A stretch of DNA of 64,000 bases from Sipunculus nudus (Eukaryota; Annelida; Sipuncula; Golfingiida; Sipunculidae). The stretch is from positions 28,321,339-28,385,338 of the forward strand of contig CM049316.1 of assembly GCA_026874595.1 (NCBI GenBank), read 5' to 3'. The translations under genes were made by a program, and so were the position numbers. Under the pieces are notes generated by a model. The model was not told where the DNA came from. It did not search any database and saw nothing but the letters and a program-made list of their open reading frames with translations. The stretch's first letter is position 1. Each line of letters opens with the position of its first letter. Positions 22,000 through 32,945 of this stretch are shown here, piece by piece.

Positions 22000-24900
22000 T
22001 CACCTGTCAATAAGTGCATCCCTGGTTTCTGATGAGATTATACTTGGCTGTGTTTCTCCTAATTTGAACACGCTCTCAACAACTGAAAGCTCTGTAGATG
22101 TAGTGTCAAGGCCACAGAATGCGATCCAATCATTTACTACCATTCCTCCACCAATCACATCGCTGCCTCTGTTAACGGTTCCTGCCTGTAATGAAACACA
22201 AAACTCAAGCTGAGAAATCAGTCATGTTTCTAATAATAATAATCAAAACTGCATTTCTCTTAAATATCTGCATTGAGCTGTTGTCATCAATTAATCAAAA
22301 TGAAAAAGGTCAAGAAATATAAATTAATATGAAGGCAGTTGTTCAAGTCATGGTTTATATCTATCCCGGTTTATCAGCAGGGTTATCTCATAAAAGTTTC
22401 TGATTTTCATTTATATAATTTGTTAAAATTATTATAATCAAATCAGGTGGTTCTTTCTTATGATTCTTATAAATCCAGTAAAACAATTTATGAGAACAGC
22501 GCTGAAATACATCTGACTTACATATACACAAACACTACACAACACACTTATTTTAAAGGGCCTATTCTGATATCTGACATCTTTGAACTTACCATAATCC
22601 CTTGCACCTTTGATAAAATTAGGCTAAAAATGCTGGCCCTACCACAGGCAGTCAATTTAGTTTATATCCACAAGTTTATAACATGTGGGACAGTGGGAGG
22701 CATAATAATTCAAACAAAATCAGCAAGGTCAGATGAGCCAGTGTTGCAAAGGGCTATTTGCAACAAGTGGCACTGCAGGACCAACTCTGTGTATATCAAG
22801 GCTATTGCAAACATATTTGGCTGTCCCGGGTTAAAATTTTACTAACAGTGTGTGGATTAATAAACAAGTTCATACATCAGTCCAAGAGGTGTTATAAGAA
22901 TTTTCCGAACAGGAAACACCTAATCAGTAATATGTAGACAGTCAAAACCAAAAAATAACATAAATTCTATAGAAAAAGGTAGGTGAATTGCAGACTTTAA
23001 AGAAAATACCATCAGCCTTGGCAGAGATATAGGATCCCTATCCCTGTGTGCTCTTATCAGATAAGCTTGTTTGGTCAAAGACAAGACTGAATAACTTACC
23101 ACAAGTGGAACTTGGAGCAAAGACGATAATTCATCCTGGTCCTCTATTGATGTTTTTGGATGCACCAGTGCCCCCTGGTTGCTCAAGCTGCAGTAACTTC
23201 CAACAAGGACATTACCCGCTATTGTCTGTCTGAACACTTCTACTTTGAGTACATCTGCTAAAATTTCTTCTGTCTCCTGCAAATGAGCACACATTTTTTC
23301 AAACAACCAAATGGTATTTTTACTAGGTACCTTCACATAATGTAGAGCAATTTATATTATCTTTGACTTTGCAATGACAGCCTTTCTTCAAGTTAAACTG
23401 TTGACAGTAGTAGTAGCAATTATAGTAATTATGTATAGTATACAAATGGTATTTATATTAATGAATGCAAATTTATATAAGACACTTTACTGATATTATT
23501 TAAGCAAAGCTTACACGATTTTTTGACAAATTCCTGTATAAAAAGAAAACCCTATGTATATGGATGAGAGAACTAACATTTTAATTAACCACTATGATTG
23601 TGTTACATCTGGCAGAATGGTTTGATCTGCACAAATCACCATGGAATTAATTTTTATCATCCATGTAGGTATACAAAATGGCAAATAAAATTTGACATGA
23701 TCAAAATATTAAGTTTCCTTTATTTATGTTTTTTCAAATTTTATAGGTGACTGCAAAGCTGCCCTTGTGAATTACCACTTTGTGATAAGAGGAATAAAAG
23801 AGCTGAATCCATTCAACCAAAGTCATTGTATGTTTGTATGAAAACTGGAAATAGGTCAAGTGCATAGATGCCAAGGAGTCAGAGAGATTGAGTAATATAT
23901 TAATGTCTTATATCTTCCTAAGTAGTGGTGTGCCAATTAATCATTTATATCAATGATTGGTCATTTTCTTTCATAATCAATTAAATCAACTGCACTTTTG
24001 CATTATCGATGAAAAAGAATTTTGATTGCACATCCAAAGAAGTCATATTATCCCTATAAATAATACTTATTAATGTAAAGGGTCCATAAAATAACTGATC
24101 ATTGGTCGTTTTTTATCTTTCATTCATCGAGTATGATTTGACATCTGTTTCCTACCACCATTGCTAAGTCCAAACCCATTCCTATAAAATCAGCTTACCC
24201 TATCAAGATCTGGATGAACAAGTGCCACATAATCATTACAGGAAATGACGTTGCCCAACGCTGAGAGTCGTTCCTCCACACGCTGGATTTTGACTGAGTC
24301 CGGCAAGGAGTTACGTATGTGTTGGAGTTCTTGATCTGTAGTTGTGGCAGGCACCAGCAAGCCATGTCTGTTACCTGTGTTGGAAAACAATACTTATTGT
24401 TTGTGCAAAACATCTTAAATAAATGAACAGTCAGTTACAGTACTAAGCATTAGCATAAACTCTGACACTAAGACAACAGCTAAGATACTCACTGGTATAT
24501 TTAAAATGATAAATCATGCATTGAATGAATGGCATTCAAATATGAAAACCCAGATTTTAACAGTTCCCTGGACCTGCTATTATAGTATTGCTGGTATTGC
24601 AAGTAATACAAGATGTGAACCTGAAACTCCTCATTGTCTTTCTCTTTATTGGCTCTCACTGAGACACTGTAGGACTTTCTTCCACATTATGGCACATTTG
24701 TACTTTTAACCAGGGAGATGCACAATTATTATGCGAAACACATTTTACCATATAAAATGAAAGACACTTCATAGAGCAAGTCACTTTTTCATACAGACCT
24801 TAATATCCTAATAGCTTTTTTATTATTTTATATTGGAAATTCATGTCTTAACATTCATACCCACTAATGGAAGACAATGTTACTGTCACAACTTACCAAC

Positions 24901-27642
24901 ACAAAGACGACCAATTATGCGACATCCTGCAACTGCTGTGTGGATGACTGGAATAGTCTCAGACAACTCACCTTCGAATACACTGAAAACACAAGAACAG
25001 TATGCATGCATTTTAAGTTTAAACAAAACTGTAAATTTAACACGTTAATTGATCACTAATAGTAAAATGTGATACATTTTGTTTAAGCACTGAGAGCACA
25101 CAGGCCTGCATTAGCCCATTTTGCTGGCAAATTTTAAGAACACTCGTTCCAAGGTTGTCCTAGCTGGGTTGGTAGGTGACAGGTTCCTGTGTGCCATAAA
25201 CAGTAACCTGGCCACTATAGTCTTAATGTCATAACAGATGGATGAAGAAGGAGCAAAGTGGGAGCATTTACAATATGACTTATTACTTAATATGTGTATA
25301 TACAAAACATTCATTGATTTACTTTATTTTACAGTCTTGGCATCAATATATTTAAACCTGATATGTTATTAATTGATGGAAGTTTCTGGCTTTCAAAGTA
25401 AAGGGTTTCGCAGAGTTTCTCCACATTCACAGAATAATAGTATTGTGTCTCAAGTCATTCATTAAATAAAAGATCAAATCACTCTTCCCCATTGTTTCCA
25501 CTTACAAATACCATAAAAGGAACTCCTCATATTTTTAAGGCAAATCAATTTTATATCATTAAACATATGGGTACATTGAAACACTAAAAATCACAACAAC
25601 AAAAGGTCATTTTCTGGTAATAATAATTTGTCCAAAACATCCTCCCTTGCAAAAAAGCCTGTCAGAAACGTCCTAGTCCAGACCATCCTATTCTACACTG
25701 TCTTAGTCTGGACCATCCCTGCCACATAAAGAAAGTCACTGGCCAAACCTGTATACCAGTACTGTGTATATAAAATATTGCTTCAATTTTTTATCGTATA
25801 CTCTTAAAATTCAATTACAGATATATATGAAATGCCATTATGCTGTGTATGGTGTGCCATGCCATATATTTGTGTTCCATCTCTCCTTACTTAAAAAATA
25901 TAAAAAGATATAGCTGTATTCATATATTTATGTTTCAGCACAGCATATAAAGCTCCTAGACCAGTTCTCTTCTTGTGTACTGGGAATATAACAAGCATCT
26001 GTGGTGGTAGGGTACAGGTCTATACAAACAATGGGTATAATTGAGACAACCTGGCTGAAACTAAACTTACTACAACTGAATATAATTAACTTTTTTAGTT
26101 ACCCCAGGTATATTGTTGATAAAACAGTTAATAAAATTTGGTAAATTATTAAATTTTATAAAGTAAATGATTATTTTAATGGTTAGTTCAAATCCTCTTT
26201 CATTTTCTTTCATCAAATTAGTGAGACCGTTCACTGTCACTTGTGACTTGTCAGTTGTAAAAAACATTGTCTCATCTCAAGACGTATGATTCTGATACGC
26301 TCTGCTCCTCTCTGTAAACAACTATCAGTTGTGGATTCCGCAACAATAAAAAACACTATTGCTTCCTTTTATTTCACAGAATAGTGAAACAATTCTGCAT
26401 TTATATATGCAACAGATGATAATTCGGTACGACTTTACAATCAGTACCTACCGGTCAGGGCTCGGCCCCGAGTGTAGAAATGAGTAAAGAAGTAATAGTT
26501 AAACAACCAAATAGCCCTATATTGCCTATTATAGGTTTAGATATACATAATAGGATTCATTTTACAAATATATTTCCTCTGGAGTACATATTAAATACCT
26601 CTAGTAGCATGTTGTTGATATCCAAATCCAGACGGGCAGCCATGATTTATTTTAAACAGATAATTACGGTATGGTAAACAATCTCCGTTCAGACTACCGT
26701 AAAGTATACCGGTCTGACCATGGGGGGGTTTGGGGGGTCTCCCCCCACATTAAAAGCAGTTAATAATGTTTCTTTTTTGTTGTAGGAAATCTAAGGGGGG
26801 TATGGGGGGTTTCCCCCCATCTTTTAAGTAGTTAATAATATTTCTCAATAAATATTTTCATGATATTTACAACCATCGTTAGGTGGCGCTATTTATTACT
26901 CCACACCCAGATTTAAAAGCCCTCTTTTTCCTGTGACCTTCACATTGTCTTGCATGGTGTAATGGCATTAGTGTTCGAGTACTGAGCCGTGCTGCACAGG
27001 ATCGATTCCAGCGAGGACCAACTTCTGCTCTTTCATGTGATATTCATGATTTATAATGTATACATGTACATACACATTTCTGAATAATAATAAAATGTCT
27101 TTCATCAACAGATAATGCCGCGGTAGGAAATAGAAGAGAAGAAGTGGTAGCAATATTTTATTCAGCTGTCCCAAATGTAGGTACTGATTGTAAATTCGCT
27201 CCGATAATTCATTAACTGATGTCAGTATTTTGCTTCAAATTCGAATTTAAAAGGGTGTTTCGTGGTGTGTTGTTACACATCCAAAACACCCTTTTTAGGC
27301 GGATCTTGGCTGAATGTACTTGTTTGGTCCCTCACTCTTCAGACCCTGCAATATGACATGTCACCCTCTTAACCTTGTTGAGCTAATCCAAGCCATATAG
27401 TGATATACAGAATTCAGAACATGCTGCCTGTGTTATTCAGCTGCAAGCCAACTCTGTATCACCAACCTCATTTTACTTGTCATGTTTGGCCGGTCAAATT
27501 TAGAGTAAATTAGACAAACTTCACTCTGTTCTTACCTGTAAAAGTTTTCTGAGCCACCAATTGCCACTAAACAATAAGCGTTGGTTAGCTTTGAAAACAC
27601 GCCGATCTCATTGTTTCCTTCAAACTGTGCACGGACTGCCAT
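22000..27642 (-). CDS. EIF6: Eukaryotic translation initiation factor 6, five coding exons read
   Basis: Minus-strand exons in order are 27642-27536, 24982-24897, 24374-24199, 23276-23100 and 22185-22000. All junctions are GT/AG and the phases agree, giving 243 aa; the human protein has 245. The start [16 protein letters not shown] and motifs [56 protein letters not shown]-like, [40 protein letters not shown] and [14 protein letters not shown] are diagnostic. eIF6 binds the 60S subunit, blocks premature joining to 40S and is needed for 60S maturation in the nucleolus; the fold is a five-fold pentein propeller. The last exon reads ALIDR then TGA, but GACAG|GTGAG there is a perfect donor, so the true C-terminus may sit in a further small exon. 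Intron 1 (2.5 kb) is the longest. Confidence 0.95.
26721..26866. repeat. Two tandem ~73-bp units with G/C hairpins, EIF6 intron 1
   Basis: Two units each carry a G6 run, another G6 run, a C6 run and then AGTTAATAAT(G/A)TTTCT. The GGGGGGTCTCCCCCC and GGGGGGTTTCCCCCC segments can form short hairpins. The units lie just upstream (on +) of the tRNA-like sequence at 26948. Confidence 0.65.
26948..27020 (+). repeat. tRNA-like sequence (SINE head or tRNA pseudogene) with Pol III boxes
   Basis: TGGTGTAATGG (26955-26965) fits the A box and GGATCGATTCC (26999-27009) fits the B box, spaced as in tRNA genes. The acceptor ends pair only partly (about four of seven) and are followed by CCA at 27018-27020. 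Stems are too poor for a working tRNA. A tRNA-derived SINE or retro-tRNA is most likely. Confidence 0.5.
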
Positions 27643-28485
27643 CTTGGAGAGCGTTATACAAAGTGACACGGGTTGTGAACTACAGATATATCGTCAACTG
27701 TCAAGCGATTGTGAAACCCGATTGCATGCACTCTTTCTCACATGTCTTGTGCAAGAGGATTGATGTGTACTTCGTCATGTGTAAAACGTCATAAGTTGTG
27801 AGGCATTGGTTTAGACTTGTCTCGTCTTCTATTAATAGATTGGTACCTACCGTTTGAATATCAAGAAAGTGAAATGTAAACAATGGCACACGTTTTTGTT
27901 TGAAATGCTTTTGCTTCAAAAGAGGGCTATAATGAGGGTGGTATAAGGAGCAAATTATATTATGATAGCGATACATACGTTGAAATGAGACAAGTTATTA
28001 TGTATTCATGATTCATTTTAGTTTTTTTTTCTTTCGAAAATTGAATCATTAAATTGTCAGTCTTAAGATTCAAATAAATTAGGAAATTTCAGGAAATTGA
28101 AAGAATGTAGGTGGCGCACTAGTAACCAAATTCACTTCCCCATACAAAATTTCAGGACAATTCATATTTGGCCATTCCTGATCGAGATCTATATGCTTCA
28201 GTCAATAACAACTCCATATGTGGGACCCACGTGTGAAATTCATGGGCTAACCCTAAAACTGAAATTTTTATTCAATATTAAATAAATATTGCACCAAGTT
28301 GTAACGTCGGATGAAACTGATATCATAAATACCCTAGAGCCACTGCCGAGTTTACTAACTTTAAAATACGAATAACATATCTATGTGACTATAGAAGCCT
28401 AGGTTTATATTTTTTTAAACCTATGCTTTGGCTCAGGGTTCAAACAAAGCAAGGTTCATTAATTAGTACCAGGGAATAAACTGTA
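27643..28485. other. EIF6 upstream region
   Basis: This holds the EIF6 5' UTR and promoter, not resolved further. No canonical TATA at a proper distance was seen. Part of a dispersed repeat (GTAGGTGGCGCACTAG near 28107) begins about 460 bp upstream of the start codon. Confidence 0.4.
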
Positions 28486-28630
28486 ACAGTTTGTGGTTGA
28501 TTTCAAAGACACATGAGGTGGACCGGAAAGGCGGAAACCAACTGCATGATTACCGTAAAGACGGTATAAAAATATTAATGTGATATGGGTCATTATAGGT
28601 CGCAGCACCGATAGGCCTATTATTTTCACA
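28486..28630 (-). repeat. 3' LTR of the Ty3/Gypsy element (edges approximate)
   Basis: On the minus strand it follows the purine-rich PPT and begins TGTGAAAATAATAGG. It shares with the 5' LTR the segment (on +) GACAC..ATGAGG..GACCGGAAA and the following AATTACC/GATTACC. Confidence 0.5.
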
Positions 28631-28642
28631 TCCCCCTTCTTA
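28631..28642 (-). other. Polypurine tract of the Ty3/Gypsy element
   Basis: On the minus strand TAAGAAGGGGGA lies immediately before the LTR start TGTGA. Confidence 0.55.
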
Positions 28643-29169
28643 AATATTTAAAATTAAATTTAAACGCTTATAAATTCAATCATGTTTCACCAAAACAAGT
28701 TTCTATCTACCAAAAATGTAGAAAATTGTCTTAGCTTTCAGGAAATGTATAGCTGGAGGGGTCCTCAAGCAGTTCAACGCAAAGGAAAATCTTAAACAAA
28801 GTCAGGTCATACTGGGGGGCAAGATCTGCTACCTTAACCCTGGAAATTAACCATGTTCAAACATTATCATTAAATGAATAAACTGTCACTGCTGTGATAC
28901 TCATACTTATTACGATTTTAATTTGCATGTTTCAAAATAAAATGTCAAACGTGTTTCCGGATTTATAGTTACTCTGTAACAAAGACCGCTGCAACGCGCC
29001 ACGCGCCTGGGGGTTTTAGTTATAGTCGCATCAGCCCCTAGTGGTTGTCCCTCGGCAGGTTGTTCCTGCAGCTCTGGTGGTTCAAGGTGTGGTTGCAGCA
29101 GGTGACCAGCTGGTGATATTGGTCCCTTATAAAAAATTTCACTGGTACTTGTGATGTAGGTCACAATAG

Positions 29170-29640
29170 TTCAGTGCATTTATCAGGTGTCTACGGTTTA
29201 GTCTGATATTTTGTGCTCTGTACGATATAAGAACATATGGCTGCTTGTGTTGTGATACAACAACTGCTGGTTCCCATGTTTTCTTTTGACGGACTGCCAC
29301 AATATATCTATATCAGTATTTCTAAGAGCACGGAGAGGTTTTGTACCTTTATCATGGTATCTTTTCTGCCGTTCTGCCTCTTACGCAGCATGTTCTGCGC
29401 TCTTACATCACGAGGTTTAAGCGAGGATTTTGTGGTTGGTAATTTGGAGCGAAACAGTCTACTCACCAATTACTGGCGTGTATTGCAAACAACTAATAGG
29501 GGTATAAACTATTACTCTATTCAAAGAATGCTTATTGAGGATCCTGATTGTCTTCGTATGCCTTTTAAGGATATTTTTGATGGTTTGAATGGTCCTCTCA
29601 GCTTATCCATTGGACTGTGGGTAGCGAGCTCGAGGGCTTG
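29170..29640 (-). pseudogene. Ty3/Gypsy integrase, end of core and C-terminal domain (broken)
   Basis: Minus-strand frames give SSRYPQSNG followed by a stop and AERTIQTIKNILKR, the conserved end of the integrase catalytic core around its glutamate region. Further on, WEPAVVVSQHKQP and then RLNRRHL match the C-terminal domain typical of this clade. At least one stop and frameshifts break it. The 134-residue plus-strand frame across the same bases is a shadow. Confidence 0.75.
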
Positions 29641-29719
29641 ATAATGTTACCTGAAAACTCCACTACTGTGAAAACTCAAAAAGTTCTTTACTTGCAAGAG
29701 GCATGTACATGCATGCCAC

Positions 29720-29840
29720 TGTAGGGTTGCGTATCGCCTACAAATTTCATATCGCGATATATTGGGATATCTGGTAGCGTACGTATTGCGATAAGTATTG
29801 CGATATTTTCATTGTTTTCAATTTATAGGAAATAAGTGTG

Positions 29841-29927
<87 letters not shown>

Positions 29928-30560
29928 GCAGATCAGTTTATTTCAAACAATACGAAATGTAAATGTACAATAATACAAATGTACTTGCATGTACTTATTT
30001 TGTTGTTGAAAGTACTAAAAGAAATATTTAAAGTCAAATTTTTCTTTAGGCTTTTCATATGCAAATTACTTGGCACTTAGAGAATTTTCACTGTGATTTA
30101 GCACAGAGAGGGCTATGTACCACATATACAAGGCTGCCGTTCTTAAACAATAATATACTGTTAACTTGACACGATCTTCTGCAGATATCATAAGATGCGA
30201 GGAGAAAAATTTACTGAATGATCAAATATTTCGGCAGTGTTCAGCACTTCTTTCTTTCAGCTGAGTGGAGACATTTCGCGTATACCAATGTCATCGAGCA
30301 GACATATAAATTTCCTTGGACGGACCTTTGGTCTATTGTATATCAGGCCTATTTGGACATTTCCTACTTAAGACACGGCAACGGCTTTCACCTTTAGCGT
30401 ATCATTCATCACATTCCACTTGAATGTCTGAATTTATAACAGAAACATAACTTTTACTTTAAAAATAGTTTTAAGCACGTTTAACAAATTATAGATATTT
30501 GAGAACTGTATCACGATATGCAATATCAACGTTTCGCGATATGTCGATATATCTATAATA
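29720..30560. mobile_element. Insertion inside the Ty3/Gypsy integrase, with (AT)n
   Basis: The integrase zinc region (about 30.64-30.75 kb) and core end (29.64 kb) are separated by DNA without pol similarity. Its two ends carry inverse, imperfect CATATCGCGATAT-like motifs, and the left end GTAGGGTTGCGTATCGC has the look of a hAT-type terminus. No target duplication was resolved, so edges are approximate. Confidence 0.4.
29845..29923. repeat. (AT)n microsatellite
   Basis: About 39 AT dinucleotides. Confidence 0.98.
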
Positions 30561-30639
30561 TAGCGCAGCTTTCCACCAACAACTTCCAACGGAATGCCAT
30601 GCTAAAATGTTCTTTGAGTGCCGTTTGATAGAAGATCAT

Positions 30640-30760
30640 GTCTGGAAGATCATGGGAGATCACTGGCTCTCTCTAGGTAGTCCTACTATAGTGTGACATC
30701 TGGCTACCGTATTCTTAATGTCACTTGCCATGCTTGGCCTATACATAACCATTTGAGCCC
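30640..30760 (-). pseudogene. Ty3/Gypsy integrase N-terminal zinc region (fragment)
   Basis: A minus-strand frame reads MASDIKNTVARCHTI and then GLPRESQ, matching the DIK..V..CxxC portion of the HHCC domain. The second cysteine of the CxxC pair is lost and a stop follows. Confidence 0.6.
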
Positions 30761-30849
30761 TAGCTTAGCACTTTTGTGCACGTCGTAATTGGCTGGCACT
30801 GACTTTGCTTTAAGTGATTTAACGCTTATTCATGCTCAGGTTGCCAACA

Positions 30850-31650
30850 CTACACAGCGTCTTTTTAAACAGTTCTCTGAACTGTGATGGTAGATTGATT
30901 TGGAATGTACCTTGAGAGATATTTGATCATACCCAAAAGGCGCTGAAGTCACTGTACATCTGTTGGGCTGGACACCTCTAGAATTACTTAAATTTTGAGC
31001 GGACTTGGTGTAAGACCACTAGGCAAGAATATGTTTCCCATGTATTCAACTTCACTCACTTTGTATTGAATCTTGTCCTTGTTGAAACTAACACTTTTGA
31101 AGCTTACGCTAAATACTTAGTCAAGTACTTTGCACAGGACTGCATCGTGCTCAACCTCGTCAGATGCTGCGATTATCATGTCATCAGTTATCACATGAAA
31201 ACATTCTGTATCACCAAATGTCACCTTTTTGCGTTTCTGCATTGGCTTATTGTCTGAACTAATATCGAAGGATGTGCTCTTGAACCTCTTTCTGTCCGAT
31301 GAGGTATTGAATGAACAGAGGTAGGATGACTCCTTCGACAACTTCACATGATAATAGCCATCCTTTATGTCCAGTATAGCGAATACTGTTTTGCCTGCTA
31401 GCTTTGTCTTAACATCGCCAGGTGTGAGAATATCTTAACGCTCACGCTTGATAGTCAGATTTTACCGTTTTTGGTCAAGGCAAAGTCGTAAGGAACTGTT
31501 CTTTATCTAATTAATAACAAGGTTGCTTACCCAGTCAGTGGGTTTTCAACATTATCTATGATTCCTTTTGCCTGGAGCATCTCTAATGCTTTCTCTATTT
31601 TGGCCGTACAGTATATGATACCTTCCTTGGACTCTGAATAGTACCACTGG
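30850..31650 (-). pseudogene. Ty3/Gypsy reverse transcriptase and start of RNase H (broken)
   Basis: Minus-strand motifs in order are KGIIDNVENPLTGWVSN-like (with a stop in place of W), LRLCLD, TPGDVKTKLAGKTVFAILDI with KDGYYHVKLSKESSYLCSFN, VIADDM-like (VITDDMIIAA, which retains the DD catalytic pair), FNKDKIQYKVSEVEYMGN, PTDVQ.LQRLLGMIKYLSR, and WQPEHE at the RNase H boundary. The RNase H domain itself is mostly deleted. Several stops are present. Confidence 0.85.
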
Positions 31651-32130
31651 CATCTGCTTTCAGTTCAATATATTATTACTTGTCATAGAGGCCTATGTCT
31701 GTGAACATGTACCGATACTGTTGCATGACCTTTACGTCTCACAAGGTCCCGGGGTTCACATGCTCTATGACCAAGTATTGGTGTATCCCCAGTTTCTGCA
31801 GCTGCTCGCTTACACTTATGCTGTGATGCAAGTCATAAATGCTGAACAAAGAGGCTTAATTTTCTGTCAACCAAACCCACATACTACATTGTTCGGTCTT
31901 TTTTTTTTAATTAGGAAAACAGTGTTGTGATCTTTGTTGAATCCAGTTAAAGGCAACACATATGTTTGTACTCCTGTGTCAAGCTTAAAGTACATGTCAT
32001 AGCACTGCACTCTCAGCTTTGCTTTCAATTTAGCTGGGTAAACTTAACTCCCCCTTTTAAGCGTGTTCATCACTAAATATCTAGAAGCATCTACATCTGA
32101 TTCTTCACACTCTACTTCAGGGGCAATCAC

Positions 32131-32218
32131 CTCTGCAAACTTTAGCCAAATGATTCTTGCCACTGCATTTCTTACAGGTGGCGCCATAGGCTGGGCATTT
32201 GCATGGAGCGTGTTTAGG
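32131..32218 (-). pseudogene. Ty3/Gypsy gag zinc-knuckle remnant
   Basis: A minus-strand frame gives CPAYGATCKKC, then KNHLAKVC, a CxxC..H..C knuckle typical of the gag end of this clade. The preceding knuckle has lost its cysteines (SQYSG in place of CxYCG). A 64-residue frame offset by one base crosses the same stretch and is not the real one. Confidence 0.7.
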
Positions 32219-32756
32219 CCCACTGTATTGACTATCACTATGCTTTGGTTTATTTGGGTTAAATTACAGGGATAGCATCTTTAGTGCTTCTATATGAATC
32301 ATGTCGTTTATCTTTAGTCTCTTTTGCTTTTAACATGCACCTGCTCATCTTGTGTTTGACTGCTGGCTGTTCACAAGGCCTCCATTTGTTGTTTGCTCGC
32401 CTCAGCCCCATGGCATATATTTCAATTGCTTTTGTCAAGTCCGTTTCATGCGGCTAACGTTAATTAATTCTTATGTCTACGCAGCCGAAAACAGTTTTAT
32501 CCATAAGAATGGAATTAGGATGCTCACCATAATCACATTTGCTCACCTAGGTTCGGAGATCCTGTATTCAATGGTCTATCTGCTCCTTGTCAATTTTATT
32601 TTTTCCCACAGTTTGTTACGTTCCATAACTTCTCGGCAAAGGTAAAGTTCTCATTAATGTTCTGGGCTGTTGCAAGCTGTTGCACCCAGCACCGCCAGGC
32701 CTCTGAGAGGGTGCTTACAGCGGAAGTCATATTGGGTGGGTTTTTTAAGCATTCCA

Positions 32757-32773
32757 TCCCACTTCTGACACCA
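32757..32773 (-). other. Primer binding site (tRNA-Leu type)
   Basis: On the minus strand TGGTGTCAGAAGTGGGA directly follows an LTR end in ACACA. It is complementary to the 3' end of a tRNA-Leu, a common primer of Ty3/Gypsy elements. Confidence 0.75.
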
Positions 32774-32945
32774 TGTGTCAGCTTATGGTTGCTTAACTCG
32801 ACTTAAGCAAAGACACAACATGAGGCGTGACCGGAAACAAACTGTTTCGCATAATTACCCGAATACACGACTTTAGTGTGTCGGGCTATATCTGTAACAT
32901 AAACATTAATAAGTACAGCTTTACAGCAAATATAATATGACCAAT
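32774..32945 (-). repeat. 5' LTR of the Ty3/Gypsy element (outer edge uncertain)
   Basis: The inner edge is fixed by the PBS. It contains the GACAC..CATGAGG..GACCGGAAAC segment shared with the 3' LTR. The outer edge is inferred from the length of the 3' LTR. Confidence 0.45.

Larger units (their letters stand above)
28486..32945 (-). mobile_element. Degenerate Ty3/Gypsy LTR retrotransposon
   Basis: On the minus strand the order is 5' LTR, PBS, gag zinc knuckle, RT, start of RNase H, integrase zinc region, integrase core end, integrase C-terminus, PPT and 3' LTR. RT lying before integrase defines the Ty3/Gypsy order. The PBS TGGTGTCAGAAGTGGGA matches the 3' end of a tRNA-Leu. Many stops and frameshifts and a secondary insertion (about 29720-30560) make it inactive. 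LTR edges are inferred from PBS and PPT; the two LTRs have diverged strongly, so this is an old copy. Confidence 0.8.

Noticed and set aside
22447-22845. 132-residue plus-strand frame in EIF6 intron 4
   Set aside because: Composition is random, no domain is seen, and it lies between well-supported EIF6 exons on the other strand.
29237-29641. 134-residue plus-strand frame
   Set aside because: The minus strand of the same bases carries recognisable integrase motifs, so this frame is the shadow.
32176-32187. GGTGGCGCCATA inside the Ty3/Gypsy gag knuckle as a member of the palindrome series
   Set aside because: It is explained by the codons of CPAYGATC on minus, with no neighbouring sites at the expected spacing.
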